Part shown: piece after piece, positions 54,507-64,000 of the stretch
Position numbering within the stretch: the stretch's first letter is position 1
Layout: every line of letters starts with the position of its first letter
Made by a program: the position numbers and the translations under genes
Source: Hydrangea macrophylla
Taxonomy: Eukaryota > Streptophyta > Magnoliopsida > Cornales > Hydrangeaceae
Length of the DNA stretch: 64,000 bases
Assembly: GCA_033977485.1 (NCBI GenBank)
Contig: CM066998.1
Location: 27,343,501 to 27,407,500, forward strand
Reading direction: 5' to 3'
Notes under the pieces: generated by a model
Databases searched by the model: none
What the model was told of the DNA's origin: nothing
The model's input: the letters and a program-made list of their open reading frames with translations, nothing else

Positions 54507-54625
54507 CCAATCGATTGGTATCTGAGTCCAATTGATTGGTATAAATGCCAATTGATTGTTACCAATTCCAATCGATTGGCTTAGAAATGACACTAATCGA
54601 TTGCTAAATGATGGCAATCGATTGG
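54507..54625. repeat. Six CCAATCGATTGG-like palindromes (array A)
   Basis: Starts at 54507, 54528, 54548, 54568, 54593 and 54614; steps 21, 20, 20, 25, 21. Two units are exact palindromes and the others carry one or two changes. The array lies upstream of the TATA box on the transcribed strand. Confidence 0.93.
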
Positions 54626-54866
54626 AATATCAACTTCAGCTTTGAATCCTCTTTGTTTCTTGAGCTCTCCTTTTTACCTCGTTATTCATTCCAGCTTCAT
54701 GACCTACATTCAAAGAACCAAACACAACAACATACCACGAAAACTATATCATTGTGTAAAAGGCAAGTTAAGACACAAATGCAGGCAAAACCAGAGATAT
54801 GGGGCAAAGTTCGACTAGTTTTACTCTTATATCGAGCTAATATTTTACAAATATCAGCTCTCATCA

Positions 54867-54877
54867 CGACCCCCAAC
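54867..54877 (-). other. Polypurine tract of minus-strand Athila-like element
   Basis: The minus strand reads GTTGGGGGTCG directly before the 3' LTR. Confidence 0.7.
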
Positions 54878-56900
54878 TAGCACATTGCTAGTCTTTAGCA
54901 ATGAATCAGAATTAGAGCAAGCTAAGATGAACAACAACCAACGTTACAGTTTTATTTGAACTAAAACAAAAAGAAAATCCTAACTCACTTTCGCAGGAAT
55001 CGCGGTTGCAATTAGCATTTGCAACAAGCCTTTGAACCCCTAGGTCTTCCCTAGTGGACGAGTTGTGTCTCGTGAGGGTTTTCAGAGAATATACCCACAA
55101 AAATTCTTGTGTTAAGCTTGCTAAACTCATTCAAAGAATTTCAATTTCCCCTTTATGCTAAAAATCATGCTCAACAAGGACATAAATTACTTTATTATAC
55201 CATGGAAATAAACAGCATGTTACAAAGTAACTATTCAAGTCAAAACTACATCCATAGCCTTTATCTATCCTTGTGTGTGTGTGCGTAGTCAACAACTACA
55301 ATCGAAATCTCCATCTCAAAATTATTTAGATTGAACATGTTCAAGATTTCATAGTTCCAACTCAATTCTCATATGGTCTACGCTCAAAATAGAATCACTC
55401 TGAAACTGGCGTACAAATTGTGCACTCGTAGTATGAAGCTCAAATGAGTAAATGTAGAGGCAAGCAACATGCTTTTACACTAGACACTGAAAAATGCTTA
55501 TTTTAAAGTGTAGGAGTCTCATGAACGGAATACCATTTGCTATAGGAGCGATCTATCGTGGAAAACTCATTTTATACTCAAAATTTTATTAAGAACATCT
55601 AGAATCCTTAGGGCTTGTGACAGAAATAAGAATAGAGGTTTAAGAAGGTGAGATGTGATAATGGGTTCAAGCATGTGACAGGGTAATATCAAATTCCACT
55701 TCACACCTTTTATTTATCCAATCTCCAATTTCTTTATTTCTTCATTTCCACCGATTCTCTATTTTATTTTTCTTTTTTTTTCTTCTGCAGTTTTCTTTTC
55801 AATATAGATCTCCTTTTTTTTTTTACTTCTTCTTTTCCTCCTTTAGTCATTCACACAAAACCATCACAAGCTTGAGCTATAGTACATGGTTTCAGGTAGA
55901 AGCATTGATTTGTGATAGGTAAGTGGGAATTTAGACTTTCTCGGGCGATGAGGTGAGCTATCGATGGCCTAAATCATCTTCTAGACACTTTTAACTTATC
56001 TCGAGTATTTGCTGAGTTTAGATTGGTAGATCCTGAATGCTCTCCTGAAGCAGCTAGCCAATTAAAACAAGAATGAGACTTTCAATGAGAAATTAGCTCA
56101 TTTCAAAAATTGGCACGAGTTTTTGTGATTAACCCTCAGAATAAAAGAATGGCTCAAAACTCACTAGGGTTTAAGGTTTTCACTATTAGTCCAATCACTT
56201 AACAATCGTATTTCACTCTAATTTAAAGATTTTATCGCAATTGTTAACCCGTGCAAATATTTTCAGGATACATTCATGCTATGGACATAAAACCAAATTA
56301 GTAACCAACATGTAATCGAAATCCATAACACGAAAAGAAAGAATATGAATGCATCATTGCACAATGACATTAGCTAGGAGAAACGAGATTTTGAAAGTTA
56401 AAAGCTTAACAAGTTTTTTTTTTTTTTTTAAACCTAAAAGAAAGAAAACAAAAAAAAAAAGAAAATGGAAATTAAAATATTTAACAGGTGTGCATTCAAA
56501 AACAAACAGGTGGATATCTACTCCCTACCCCCAACTGAAATCGACATTGTCCTCAATGGAGGTATAACGAAAAGAAGATATCACCTGATCCACGCTTTTC
56601 AATATGCACATGAGGATTCACCTGTTTCAATACAACAATCTCCACAAACAACCAGGATCAAGAATAATGGATAACAGAGAGAATATAGACAATAAAAACA
56701 TAATCCATGATCAAACAGAACTATCTGTATAGTAACATCCAAAAATCCAATAAAGTCCATGTACAGATATAACTGAAACCAAACTATCCAACCAACCAAA
56801 ATATCCAACCAAACAGAATATCTACAAATCCAAAAAATAGAAACACAAAAGAGCGATACAAAGATAAAGTAAAACCATAATGCTCAAACGCTTCTCAATC
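54878..56900 (-). other. 3' untranslated region of the minus-strand Athila-like element
   Basis: Two kilobases with no supported gene on either strand. There is a T-rich/CT-rich stretch at 55760-55830 and an A-rich run at 56410-56465. Athila elements often have a long region between ORF3 and the polypurine tract. Confidence 0.5.
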
Positions 56901-58440
56901 TCAATCTTGGGGCTCCAAAGAAGGTGGATCATCGAAAGTCGGAGGTACACTGCTGAGAGTAGGATCTGCAACCTCACTACCACCCTCAACAGTTGTCTTG
57001 GTCTGGACGATAGCTATCAGGTCATTCTCAGCCGGCGTAGGAGCAGCAGCTGGAGGTGGTGGCATCTCAGAAAAAATGACCTTCGGAGGCGCTAAAGTGG
57101 ACGCTGGAGCTGCAGATGGAGGCGGGGCGGATGCCGAACGCAGAGACTGCTCAATACCCAACAGCATCAAGATCTGCTTGATCTGACAACCCAACTGCTC
57201 GAGTCTCGAATGAATAAAATCACGGTCAGAGGCCATCTGAGCAGCCATCAACTCCTGCTGTGCGGTCAGCTCTCGAACCATCCCATGCAGTTATAATCTC
57301 GCCTTTCTCTCCTCAATAAGAAGATCATAAATGGTCTGGAGAGACGCAGGAGTAGATTTGGAGGCTGTAGGTGGTTCACTCTCTTTAGCTTATACTGACC
57401 CTCAGCCGCAGTCGACATCTCTAGGTCGTCCTCCTCCTCCTCAATCACCACTATATCCTGACCCTCCGCCTCTGGCATCCCTGGGTCATCGGCTTCCTCT
57501 TCAGATGAATCAGCTCCTCTCTTTCTCTTTTATCCTTTTTCTTTTATCTTCCCACTGCTCTCTCCCAACTTTCCTTTCTCTTTTGCTTCCTTCTTGAATT
57601 GCGATAATGATCTTTTGGCCACAGATTCTCCAAACACCCCCAACTTAGCCTTTTTGAGGGTCTCACCGGCAGGAACTACTAAACCAACAACCTCACACAC
57701 CCGATGTATTGCCTATGCACCCTTTAAGTGTTGAGATTTGCCAGGATGTCGTGTGAGCTCAATAAGGAACTCAATAAACAAACGAGCAAGATAAACTGGC
57801 AAACCAGTCCCGATAGCATATAGGATCCTCGTATACCACCCAGCTAGTTCTAACTTATAGGTAGTTGGAAGAATGCAGCTGCAGAGCGTCAGATGTAATA
57901 GGTGGTAGTCCATCGTCAAGCTGTGGTCATCAAATGCTGTGGTCCCTGAATACTTTTTAACTTTCTCGCTCGAGATTTTAGTGGCCACAACATCGTATGA
58001 CGGAAATGGACGGTCCGGATGAACAGGGTATATGTGATCTGGGACTTCAGGGATACCCAGTGCCTGAGCTACCGTAGCTGGGCTAAACTCAATTGCTCAT
58101 CCTTGTATACACGAGAAATATGTGTAAGGGATATTCAGGCTCTTTACCATACTAGCACACACCGCTCAAATCCACAAAGCTTGAACTTTTTTTAGCAATT
58201 ATGAGAATCGTGAGCCAATCAGGATAGGCTCGAAGTCAAGATAGGTGGAAGGGTATTTTGTCGTGGCTCCATAAATTTTCAAACTACCTTTCTACCATGA
58301 TTTCTCAGGTGCGAAAGTACTTTGTAAACCACGTATTCTCCTTATCATTTCTAAAACCATGGGCAAGAGGTGGATCGGGAATACCGAGAGAGGTGGACTT
58401 TTCTGGATGGGGTCCACTGTCTTTAGGCTTAGGAGCCATT
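56901..58440 (-). pseudogene. Athila ORF3, 'putative plant transposon protein'-like
   Basis: The minus-strand start at 58440 reads MAPKPKDSGPHPEKSTSLGIP. WFTKYFR, YPSTYLDFEPILIGSRF, AIEFSPATVAQALGIPEVP, the 57988-57713 stretch (TAFDDHSLTMDYHLLHLTLCSCILPTTYKLELAGWYTRILYAIGTGLPVYLARLFIEFLIEL) and a C-terminal Met/Gln-rich coil plus Pro/Ala linker (57281-56901) follow. The I.F.P..I...LGIP pattern and the order match the domain encoded downstream of pol in Athila elements. Its role is not established. Stops at about 58314, 58189, 58098, 57712 and 57530 break it. Confidence 0.6.
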
Positions 58441-58444
58441 AGAG

Positions 58445-58725
58445 CTGAAAAATAAGAGAATGGAAGAGTTTAGAAGAGAGAAGAGAACATTCTGCTTTAC
58501 TAGAAATGCCAATCGATTGGCATAAATTGGCAATCGATTGACATACAATGCTAATCGATTGGGCCCTAATGGTAATCGATTGCCATCAGCAAAAGAGAGG
58601 GGGCTACCCACAACAAGGTCTCACGTCCCCCAATCAATTTTAGTGGTCTTAAGACCATGAGGAGCACCCTCTAATATTTTGATCAAGATTAGGGCATGAA
58701 AATGGAAATGGATTCAGGGAATTAC
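58445..58725 (-). other. Predicted intron in the ORF3 leader
   Basis: The minus strand reads TTGAG|GTAATTCCCTG at the 5' side (58725) and TTATTTTCAG|CTCTAATGGC at the 3' side (58445), good plant donor and acceptor sites. The acceptor is five bases before the ORF3 Met codon. A four-unit palindrome array lies inside. Confidence 0.5.
58509..58583. repeat. Four AATCGATT palindromes at exact 21-bp steps
   Basis: Units start at 58509, 58530, 58551 and 58572, with an invariant 21-bp step. They lie inside the predicted ORF3 leader intron. Confidence 0.95.
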
Positions 58726-58899
58726 CTCAATGAATTTGCGGTTTCAAAACAGGGACTAATCCAACCGTTTTGGAAAAAAGGAATTGAGAATGGTGTGGAT
58801 GAACGATGAAGAAATGGGATGTGATGAAGAAATTGATGGTGATGGTGAAATTGCAGAGCACAAACCCCCCCTTTTATCTTGTGCACACCACGGCGGTGG

Positions 58900-58955
58900 T
58901 GGTGGTTGTGGTGATGATGATGATGTTTGTGGAGGTGATGATGAAGATGGTGGGT
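58900..58955. repeat. (GATGAT)/(GGTGGT) microsatellite
   Basis: Trinucleotide-like GGTGGTGGTGGTTGTGGTGATGATGATGATG run; His-rich frames on the minus strand are by-products. Confidence 0.85.
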
Positions 58956-59085
58956 AGGGTAGAAACGAAATGGGGGTAGAATTCTCTCCCTTCTCAAAAT
59001 TGTATCCCTCTCTCTCTCTCTCTGTGAGATTTGAAATGAAATGAGAGAGAGGGAGCAGAACAGACATTTACCTCTGGAAAGAATG

Positions 59086-59159
59086 TCAATCGATTGCCAT
59101 TGCGGGAAATTGATTAGTATCAATATTCAATCAATTGATAAAAGATGCCAATCGATTGG
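59086..59159. repeat. Four AATCGATT-like units at 20-21-bp steps, upstream of ORF3 leader
   Basis: Units start at 59086, 59106, 59127 and 59148. The outer two are near-exact palindromes and the middle two are degenerate (AAATTGATTAG and CAATCAATTGAT). On the minus strand the array precedes a CT-rich, TATA-less leader. Confidence 0.85.
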
Positions 59160-59197
59160 ATATTAAAAGGCATTGGGACTAAAAAATGGTTCACAAC

Positions 59198-59210
59198 ATG
59201 ACCCCCAACT
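59198..59210 (-). other. Internal polypurine-like tract
   Basis: The minus strand reads AGTTGGGGGTCATG, close to the terminal tract at 54867-54877 (GTTGGGGGTCG). It could serve as an internal plus-strand priming site or mark an old LTR boundary. Confidence 0.45.
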
Positions 59211-59883
59211 ATTTCTAGACGCTATTTGATGCAATTAATTATGAGAACTAGCATTCAAATAGCAAGAATATCCACCAAACACAAAAATTGGGAAGAATTT
59301 ATTCAAAAAATCATCAATTTTATTGCTCACTCATGGATTTTCGAAATCCAGAATTACAAGATCTTGATTGGACAGCAAACAAGCAGACGAAAAGAGAAAC
59401 AAAACAAAGTTCCATCTGATTCGGCGATTATAGGAATTAGACAACTTAATTAAGCTCAGATTTTGGAGAAGAAAAGTGTTCCCCTTCAGCATAATCCACG
59501 AAATACTCCACCACCTCTCCATCTGAGTTCAACTGAAGATCTTTTAGGATCTCCCTAACTGTATACAACAAATCCCAGGTATTCATATCCGTAATTGCTT
59601 CATTAGGAGAATCTGGGCACGAGCTGGATAGCGTAGTGAAAGATGGCCTTTCTTGTTCCACCTATTCTAGGGTTCTTGGATAGAGGACCCCATGGTACAG
59701 CAAATGTGGTAGGAACTGCAGTGGATTCATCCTAAAACCAACAAATGGACAGAAAAAGAAACTAAGAATAGAAACAAAGAAACACTCCAAGAAAAAGAAA
59801 ACTATGATACAATACAAAGTTCCCAAGATAATTTCAAGAAGAATAATCAGGATCATCCAGTTGGATGGTCTCTTACTTCGATT
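59211..59883 (-). other. Region between integrase and ORF3, with small unassigned ORF
   Basis: A minus-strand frame at 59661-59446 (71 codons from a GTG) is acidic, PNEAITDMNTWDLLYTVREILKDLQLNSDGEVVEYFVDY, and of unknown function. It could be a short exon, because an acceptor-like TTGGTTTTAG precedes its region. The frame at 59886-59662 contains a hydrophobic stretch that arises from T-rich non-coding DNA, so I do not treat it as an envelope-like gene. Confidence 0.3.
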
Positions 59884-60880
59884 CAAACCTTTCCAAAAAT
59901 GGTTTTAGGCATTGCCCATTAACCTTGAATGTATTTCCATTCTTAGGGTTTACAATTTCTATTGCCCCATGAGGAAACACCTCCTTAACAACAAATGGTT
60001 CGATCTACCTTGACATCAACTTCCCAGGAAAAAGATGAAGCTTCGAATCGTAAAGTAATACTTTCTGTCCCAGTTCAAGCTTCTTTTACAGGATCGATTG
60101 ATCATGCTTTGCTTTCAATTTTGATTTATACATTCGGGCATAATCGTATGCGTCATTCCTGATCTCCTCCAATTCATTAAGCTGAAGCTTTCGCAGTGTA
60201 CCACTCTCATGAATATCAAAGTTTAACAATCGGGTGGTCTAGTATGCCTTATGCTCCAGTTCCACAGGTAAATGGCAAGCCTTTCCATAAGTCAGCCTAT
60301 AAGGGGACATTCCAAGGTTCGTCTTATATGCCGTCTTGTATGCCCATAGAGCATCGGTTAGACGTGACGAGCAATCCTTTCTGTTGATGTTAACAGTCTT
60401 CTCCAGGATATGTTTAATTTTCCTATTGGTTAGCTCAGCCTGGAAATTTGATTGTGGGTGGTATGATAGAGCAATCTTGTGGTTAACCCCATATTTCTTC
60501 ATAAGTGCCTCAAAAGGCTTATTGCAGAAATGGATCCCATGATCGCTAATCATGGCCTTCGGTGTTTCGAATCTCGAGAAAATGTTCTCTTTTAAGAATG
60601 AGATCATAGTTCTGTGATCATTTTTCCTTGTCGGAATGGCCTCAACCCACTTGAACACATATTCAACCACCAATAGAATATATTCATAGTGAGAGGATGG
60701 CGGGAATGGTCCCATGAAATCAATGCCCCAGTAGTAAAAAATTTCAATAATAATGATTGGGGCCATTGGCATTTCATTTCTCCTTGATAGGCTTCCTAGC
60801 ATCTGGCATCTAGCATATGCTCGACAAAAAGCATAAGAATCTTTTAAAATTGTCGGCCAGTAAAATCCACTGCTAAACAC
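59884..60880 (-). pseudogene. Integrase of minus-strand Athila-like element
   Basis: 60880-60239 is open: [37 protein letters not shown] (zinc domain end), then [38 protein letters not shown] (first Asp), [28 protein letters not shown] (second Asp) and [25 protein letters not shown] (Glu). The triad is complete. The C-terminal part ([37 protein letters not shown]) follows, then in other frames LHLFPGKLMSR and [10 protein letters not shown] near 59890. Stops from 60236 onward break the tail. It belongs to the same type as the integrase at 41676-42455 but a different family. Confidence 0.85.
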
Positions 60881-60883
60881 CTT

Positions 60884-61909
60884 TTAAGTAGTCTTTTGAG
60901 CTAAAAAATGACCGTCGCATGCTTCTGAGTGGCAGGAGGAAAGAATATGAGAGATGTCCTCCTCTGGGACACATCGCCTTATTACTTGATTTGCATAGTA
61001 CTTGAACAAGTACGGATCATCAAAATAGAACCAACGAGCAATGGATAGGAATCTTTTTCTGTTAGGGGTGGACCAATGGGACGGGGTCTCCCCTGTTGCC
61101 AAATAGTTGACAATATCTACATACCAGGGCAGGGCGGTCGCAGCAAACAATTGTTCATCTGGGAAAGATTCACGGATCGGAGTCAATTGTGAAGAGTTAT
61201 TCTTGAAAGTCAACCAGGAAAGATGATCAGCCACGACATTCTCTACTCCCTTTTTATCCTTGATAACCAAATCGAATTCTTGGAGTAGCAGAATCCAGCG
61301 TATTAATCGCTGCTTCGTATCTTTTTTTGATAAAAGATACTTCAATTCGGTATGATTAGTGAAACAGATGATCTGCGAGCCAATGAGATATTGTCTGAAT
61401 TTTTCCAATGCGAATACAATTGCTAGCAACTCCTTTTCAGTAGTAGAGTAATTTCTTTGCTCTCCATCAAGAGTTCTGCTAGCATAGTAAATCACAGTAG
61501 GCTTCTTGTCCCTCCTTTGTCCCAACACAGCCCCGATCGCGGTGTCACTGACATCACACATCAGCTTAAATAGGAGATTGCAATCCGGAGATTGCATTAT
61601 CAGAGCTGTAGTACGATGATGCTTTAGCTTATCAAAGGATTCCTGGCATTCGCTGGTCCATTCAAATGGTGTGTCTTTTGCAAGAAGTTGGCACAACAGC
61701 CTAGATACAGCACTGAAATCCTTAATAAACCTTCGGTAAAAACCGGGGTGACCTAAAAACAATTGTATATCTTTCACCATGGTAGGGACAGGAAGATTAG
61801 AGATAATATCAATATTTGCATTATCTACTTGTATTCCCTCAGCAGAGACAATATACCCTAGAACAATTTCTTTGGTCACCATAAAGTGACATTTTTCCCA
61901 GTTGAGGAC
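60884..61909 (-). pseudogene. RT C-terminus and RNase H of minus-strand Athila-like element
   Basis: A frame of about 340 codons. [41 protein letters not shown] is the RT C-terminal end. [46 protein letters not shown] is the connection. [65 protein letters not shown] is the RNase H with catalytic Asp (CDVSD) and Glu (TTEKELLA) retained. [12 protein letters not shown] and [16 protein letters not shown] continue to the integrase start. The upstream catalytic RT blocks are missing because an Ogre LTR is inserted at 61910. Confidence 0.88.
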
Positions 61910-64000
61910 TGTGGATACCGGCATTTGGGCCCACTTTTGTTTTTAAAACATTTTTCAAATTTCAAATTCAAACACAAATGAGTCGCCACTTAATTTTTAA
62001 AAGGAAAATTAAGAAACCATTTTAAAGCAAACTGATCTTTTGCGAAACCAAAGATAAACTGGGTCCGGGGATTATGGAATGAAAGGGGAAGGAGCCCGGC
62101 GGACTAAAACACCCCCTTTCATCCTATCTCACGATAGGCCTCTACTCAACATCCTCTTTAATCAAGATATTAATCTAAGCATGCCCTCAATTAATACATA
62201 TATAGGTATACATAACACAAGCATGTTGGAAATGGTGTAAAATTGCTAACGGTAAAATATCATTCATAAGTCACATAATTCAACTAGCAAACATCATGAT
62301 GTGCAAGTAAGGAACTAGAGAACTCACCCGGGATCCAGCCGCGAAATAGAAACGTGCAATGCATACACAAAATACAAAGCCTAAGAAAAGGTCTCTAATT
62401 CACATATTCACATAAGGCAAAACCTAAGCTAAGGTGTCGCACATGGAGTCGAAAATCAATTAAAATCAATGAAGTAAATAAACCAGAGAAGAGATGAGAA
62501 ATTGTACCTCAAATGCGCTACAAAACAAAGATTAGTCCACATGCTTCACATAATAATATGATATCAAAAAAATCAATCCCAATTCTCTAGCTTAGATCTA
62601 TTAAGCATGAAATCCAACTTTATTCAATAGCTAGTTCTAATCATAAACATTGATGTACATGAATGAATGAATGTGAATAAGAATAAAACATGGATTTATT
62701 CACTAATTTGGATCACTTAGCCTCTGGATTTAAGCTAAATTATCATTATTCAAAACATGATTTCGGTCCCAAGACATTAGGGAACCATTTGAGTTGAAAT
62801 AAATAAGATTAGACAAAAACAGTAGCAGTTTTTTATGAATTACAGAGAGCAGACCAGATCTTAAAAAATAGAAATAAATTACTTCCAACGGTTGGGTCTT
62901 AATGATTTTTGGATATGTTATGCCTCTGTGAGTCTAGTTTCTAACCCAAAAACAAAATTGAGGTTTCAACGGTTAGATATCCGGGAATACGGAAAATACT
63001 AGACCTCACTCAGGATTTTACAACTCTCTGTCCAGAGATCTTGTATAATTTTTTAAAAATAGCAAACAAATCTGAATTTCTTCATTCTTTTTAGGGAACC
63101 TTCCTAACACATTAAGGTTCTTAGAAAAAATTATTAAAGGTCATGAAAACTTGGTTAGGGTTCTGATCTATCAATTTTAAAACCGGTTTGCTGTTCTGAA
63201 ATTTTGGACAGAGAATTGCTTATTTGGAAATCATAAGCCCAAACCATCCTAAGTATGGAACCTTATCAAAACAACAATCACAGCGGTACTCATATGAGTT
63301 ATGAACACCCTCCAATTGGTCTCATCCCATTCCAATGGACCATGATTTTGTGAAAAATCTTTGATCACGGAGGGTTTAAGGATTCACTGCACCAATATTG
63401 AATTGATGTTCATATTTTAAAACCAACTTGATCCATGATCCTACAAAGGACTAGAATCAAGCATGGTTGTGATTATTGGGACAAATTAATGACATAGGAA
63501 GATGTTCATAGATTTAACCTTGATGGATTCTTATCATAGATCTCATAGTTGGAGATCTATCAAGAAAATCCTAAGGTCTTACTTATTTTAAACATAGATT
63601 ATGAAAGTCTACATCCAATTCTTCTCTCGAATATGTGATCCTTGAAGAATATAGAGTCAACTTATTCCCCTCTCAAATTAATGGTCCTTGGAGGCTAAAT
63701 AAGACACAAATCCACTCAAACCTCTATGGAATATAGTAAGAATTCCATAAGATTCTTAGTAAAGAGATCCTAGTTATGAGTTGATACTAGTATTTTACCA
63801 ATTATGTGTAGATGTGACCATGATTAACCTTAAACTCCATATGAATCACAAGGTTATAGGAGAATAAGGAATCAAGTTCAAAGAGTTTCAATGAGATATG
63901 GAAGATCTCATGAACCTTATGAATGAAATAGAAATAAAGGAAATCAAAGTTTTATTTAGGAACACAAATTCTTCAAAACTAATTTATCTCAAACCCAAGG
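61910..64000 (-). mobile_element. Ogre-type LTR, minus orientation, cut by window edge
   Basis: It starts TGTGGATACC (+ strand), then the same block as 27990-28150 (AGTCGCCACTTAATTTTTAA, GATCTTTTGCGAAACCAAAG, CACCCC...CATCCTATCTC). It is similar to the solo LTR over the 2.09 kb visible, including CAACGGTTAGAT and CAACTCTCTGTCCAGAGAT phrases. It interrupts the RT of the Athila-like element. Whether it is solo or attached to an element to the right cannot be seen. Confidence 0.85.

Larger units (their letters stand above)
53246..54866 (-). mobile_element. 3' LTR of minus-strand Athila-like family
   Basis: The + strand end CTCTCATCA (54866) abuts a polypurine tract on the minus strand, which fixes that boundary. 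The other end, TGTGTGATCTCTTAAAG at about 53246, is where the Ogre protease code stops. A minus-strand TATA box (TTATAAATAG, + 54390-54399) is present. Two arrays of CCAATCGATTGG-like palindromes lie on either side of it. The partner LTR would be right of the window. Confidence 0.6.
53246..61909 (-). mobile_element. Minus-strand Athila-like Ty3/gypsy element
   Basis: 3' LTR, polypurine tract, ORF3 with leader, integrase, RNase H and the RT end in minus order. The RT start, protease, gag and 5' LTR lie beyond the Ogre LTR at 61910 and the window edge. It differs from the + strand Athila-like element by its LTR and the AATCGATT arrays. Confidence 0.8.

Noticed and set aside
58722..59123. His-rich minus-strand frames of 103-133 codons
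   Set aside because: Products of the GGT/GAT microsatellite in the ORF3 leader; no domain.
59662..59886. Minus-strand frame with a strongly hydrophobic stretch, possible Athila envelope-like protein
   Set aside because: The hydrophobic run arises from T-rich DNA directly after the integrase end, the integrase-tail reading is better in another frame, and no signal peptide or second membrane segment is visible.
1..64000. CRISPR array, bacterial operon, or host metabolic gene
   Set aside because: The regularly spaced palindromes are inside plant LTRs with no cas-like genes; every long reading frame with a recognisable motif belongs to a transposable element.

Overview
This window is plant nuclear DNA. 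It consists almost entirely of nested transposable elements, and I found no host gene I could defend. The plant assignment rests on Ty1/copia, chromovirus-, Tat/Ogre- and Athila-type Ty3/gypsy elements, a CACTA (En/Spm) element, MULE- and hAT-type miniature elements and a tRNA-derived SINE. The AT-rich background and element mix would fit a eudicot, but the species cannot be read from the sequence. Coding remnants are recognised from conserved protein motifs; element ends come from target-site duplications (TSDs), terminal repeats and primer-binding sites that can be read directly.

Layout. 1-1041: 3' part of a gypsy LTR ending GGGGCGTGACA, followed by a decayed + strand copia pol (to about 4.3 kb). 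4.5-10.3 kb: small elements, including two 185-bp MULE-type MITEs with perfect 9-bp TSDs, a 1.3-kb MULE-like element with 85-bp TIRs and a 9-bp TSD, a TTACACTTTA-ended foldback, a SINE with a 17-bp TSD, a probable solo LTR and a hairpin MITE remnant. 10.3-32.0 kb: one + strand Tat-lineage gypsy element, with LTR, gag, RT, two RNase H domains, a truncated integrase and a long antisense coding region. It is split by a young, nearly intact minus-strand copia (11156-19850, TSD GTTGG), a 536-bp hAT-type element (22552-23087, TSD ATGAGGGA) and a GGTTGGGC-rich element. That last element itself holds a 3.1-kb Ogre-type solo LTR (27942-31087, TSD TTGGG).

32.0-42.45 kb: Athila-like gypsy element on the + strand (LTR, tRNA-type primer site, gag, protease, RT, RNase H, integrase), split by a 2.2-kb non-coding LTR element (37758-39967, TSD GGAAT). 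42.47-46.2 kb: 5'-truncated CACTA element abutting the integrase end. 46.2-48.37 kb: a second Athila LTR in inverted orientation. 48.37-53.25 kb: Ogre-like element (LTR, primer site, gag, protease). 53.25-61.9 kb: a second Athila-like family on the minus strand (3' LTR, ORF3, integrase, RNase H, partial RT). 61.9-64.0 kb: start of another minus-orientation Ogre LTR, cut by the window edge.

The most interesting signal is not a gene. The young copia carries arrays of a perfect 14-bp palindrome with core ATCGATCGAT. They occur as 19-bp-spaced pairs directly upstream of its TATA box and again in its 5' leader. The minus-strand Athila-like family has analogous arrays of CCAATCGATTGG at about 21-bp (two helical turns) spacing, on both sides of its TATA box and again around an internal, apparently spliced leader for ORF3. 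The Ogre LTR has inverted CGGCACT/AGTGCCG clusters upstream of its TATA box. Three unrelated families therefore show clustered short palindromes or inverted motifs at promoter positions, which looks like a regulatory architecture rather than chance.
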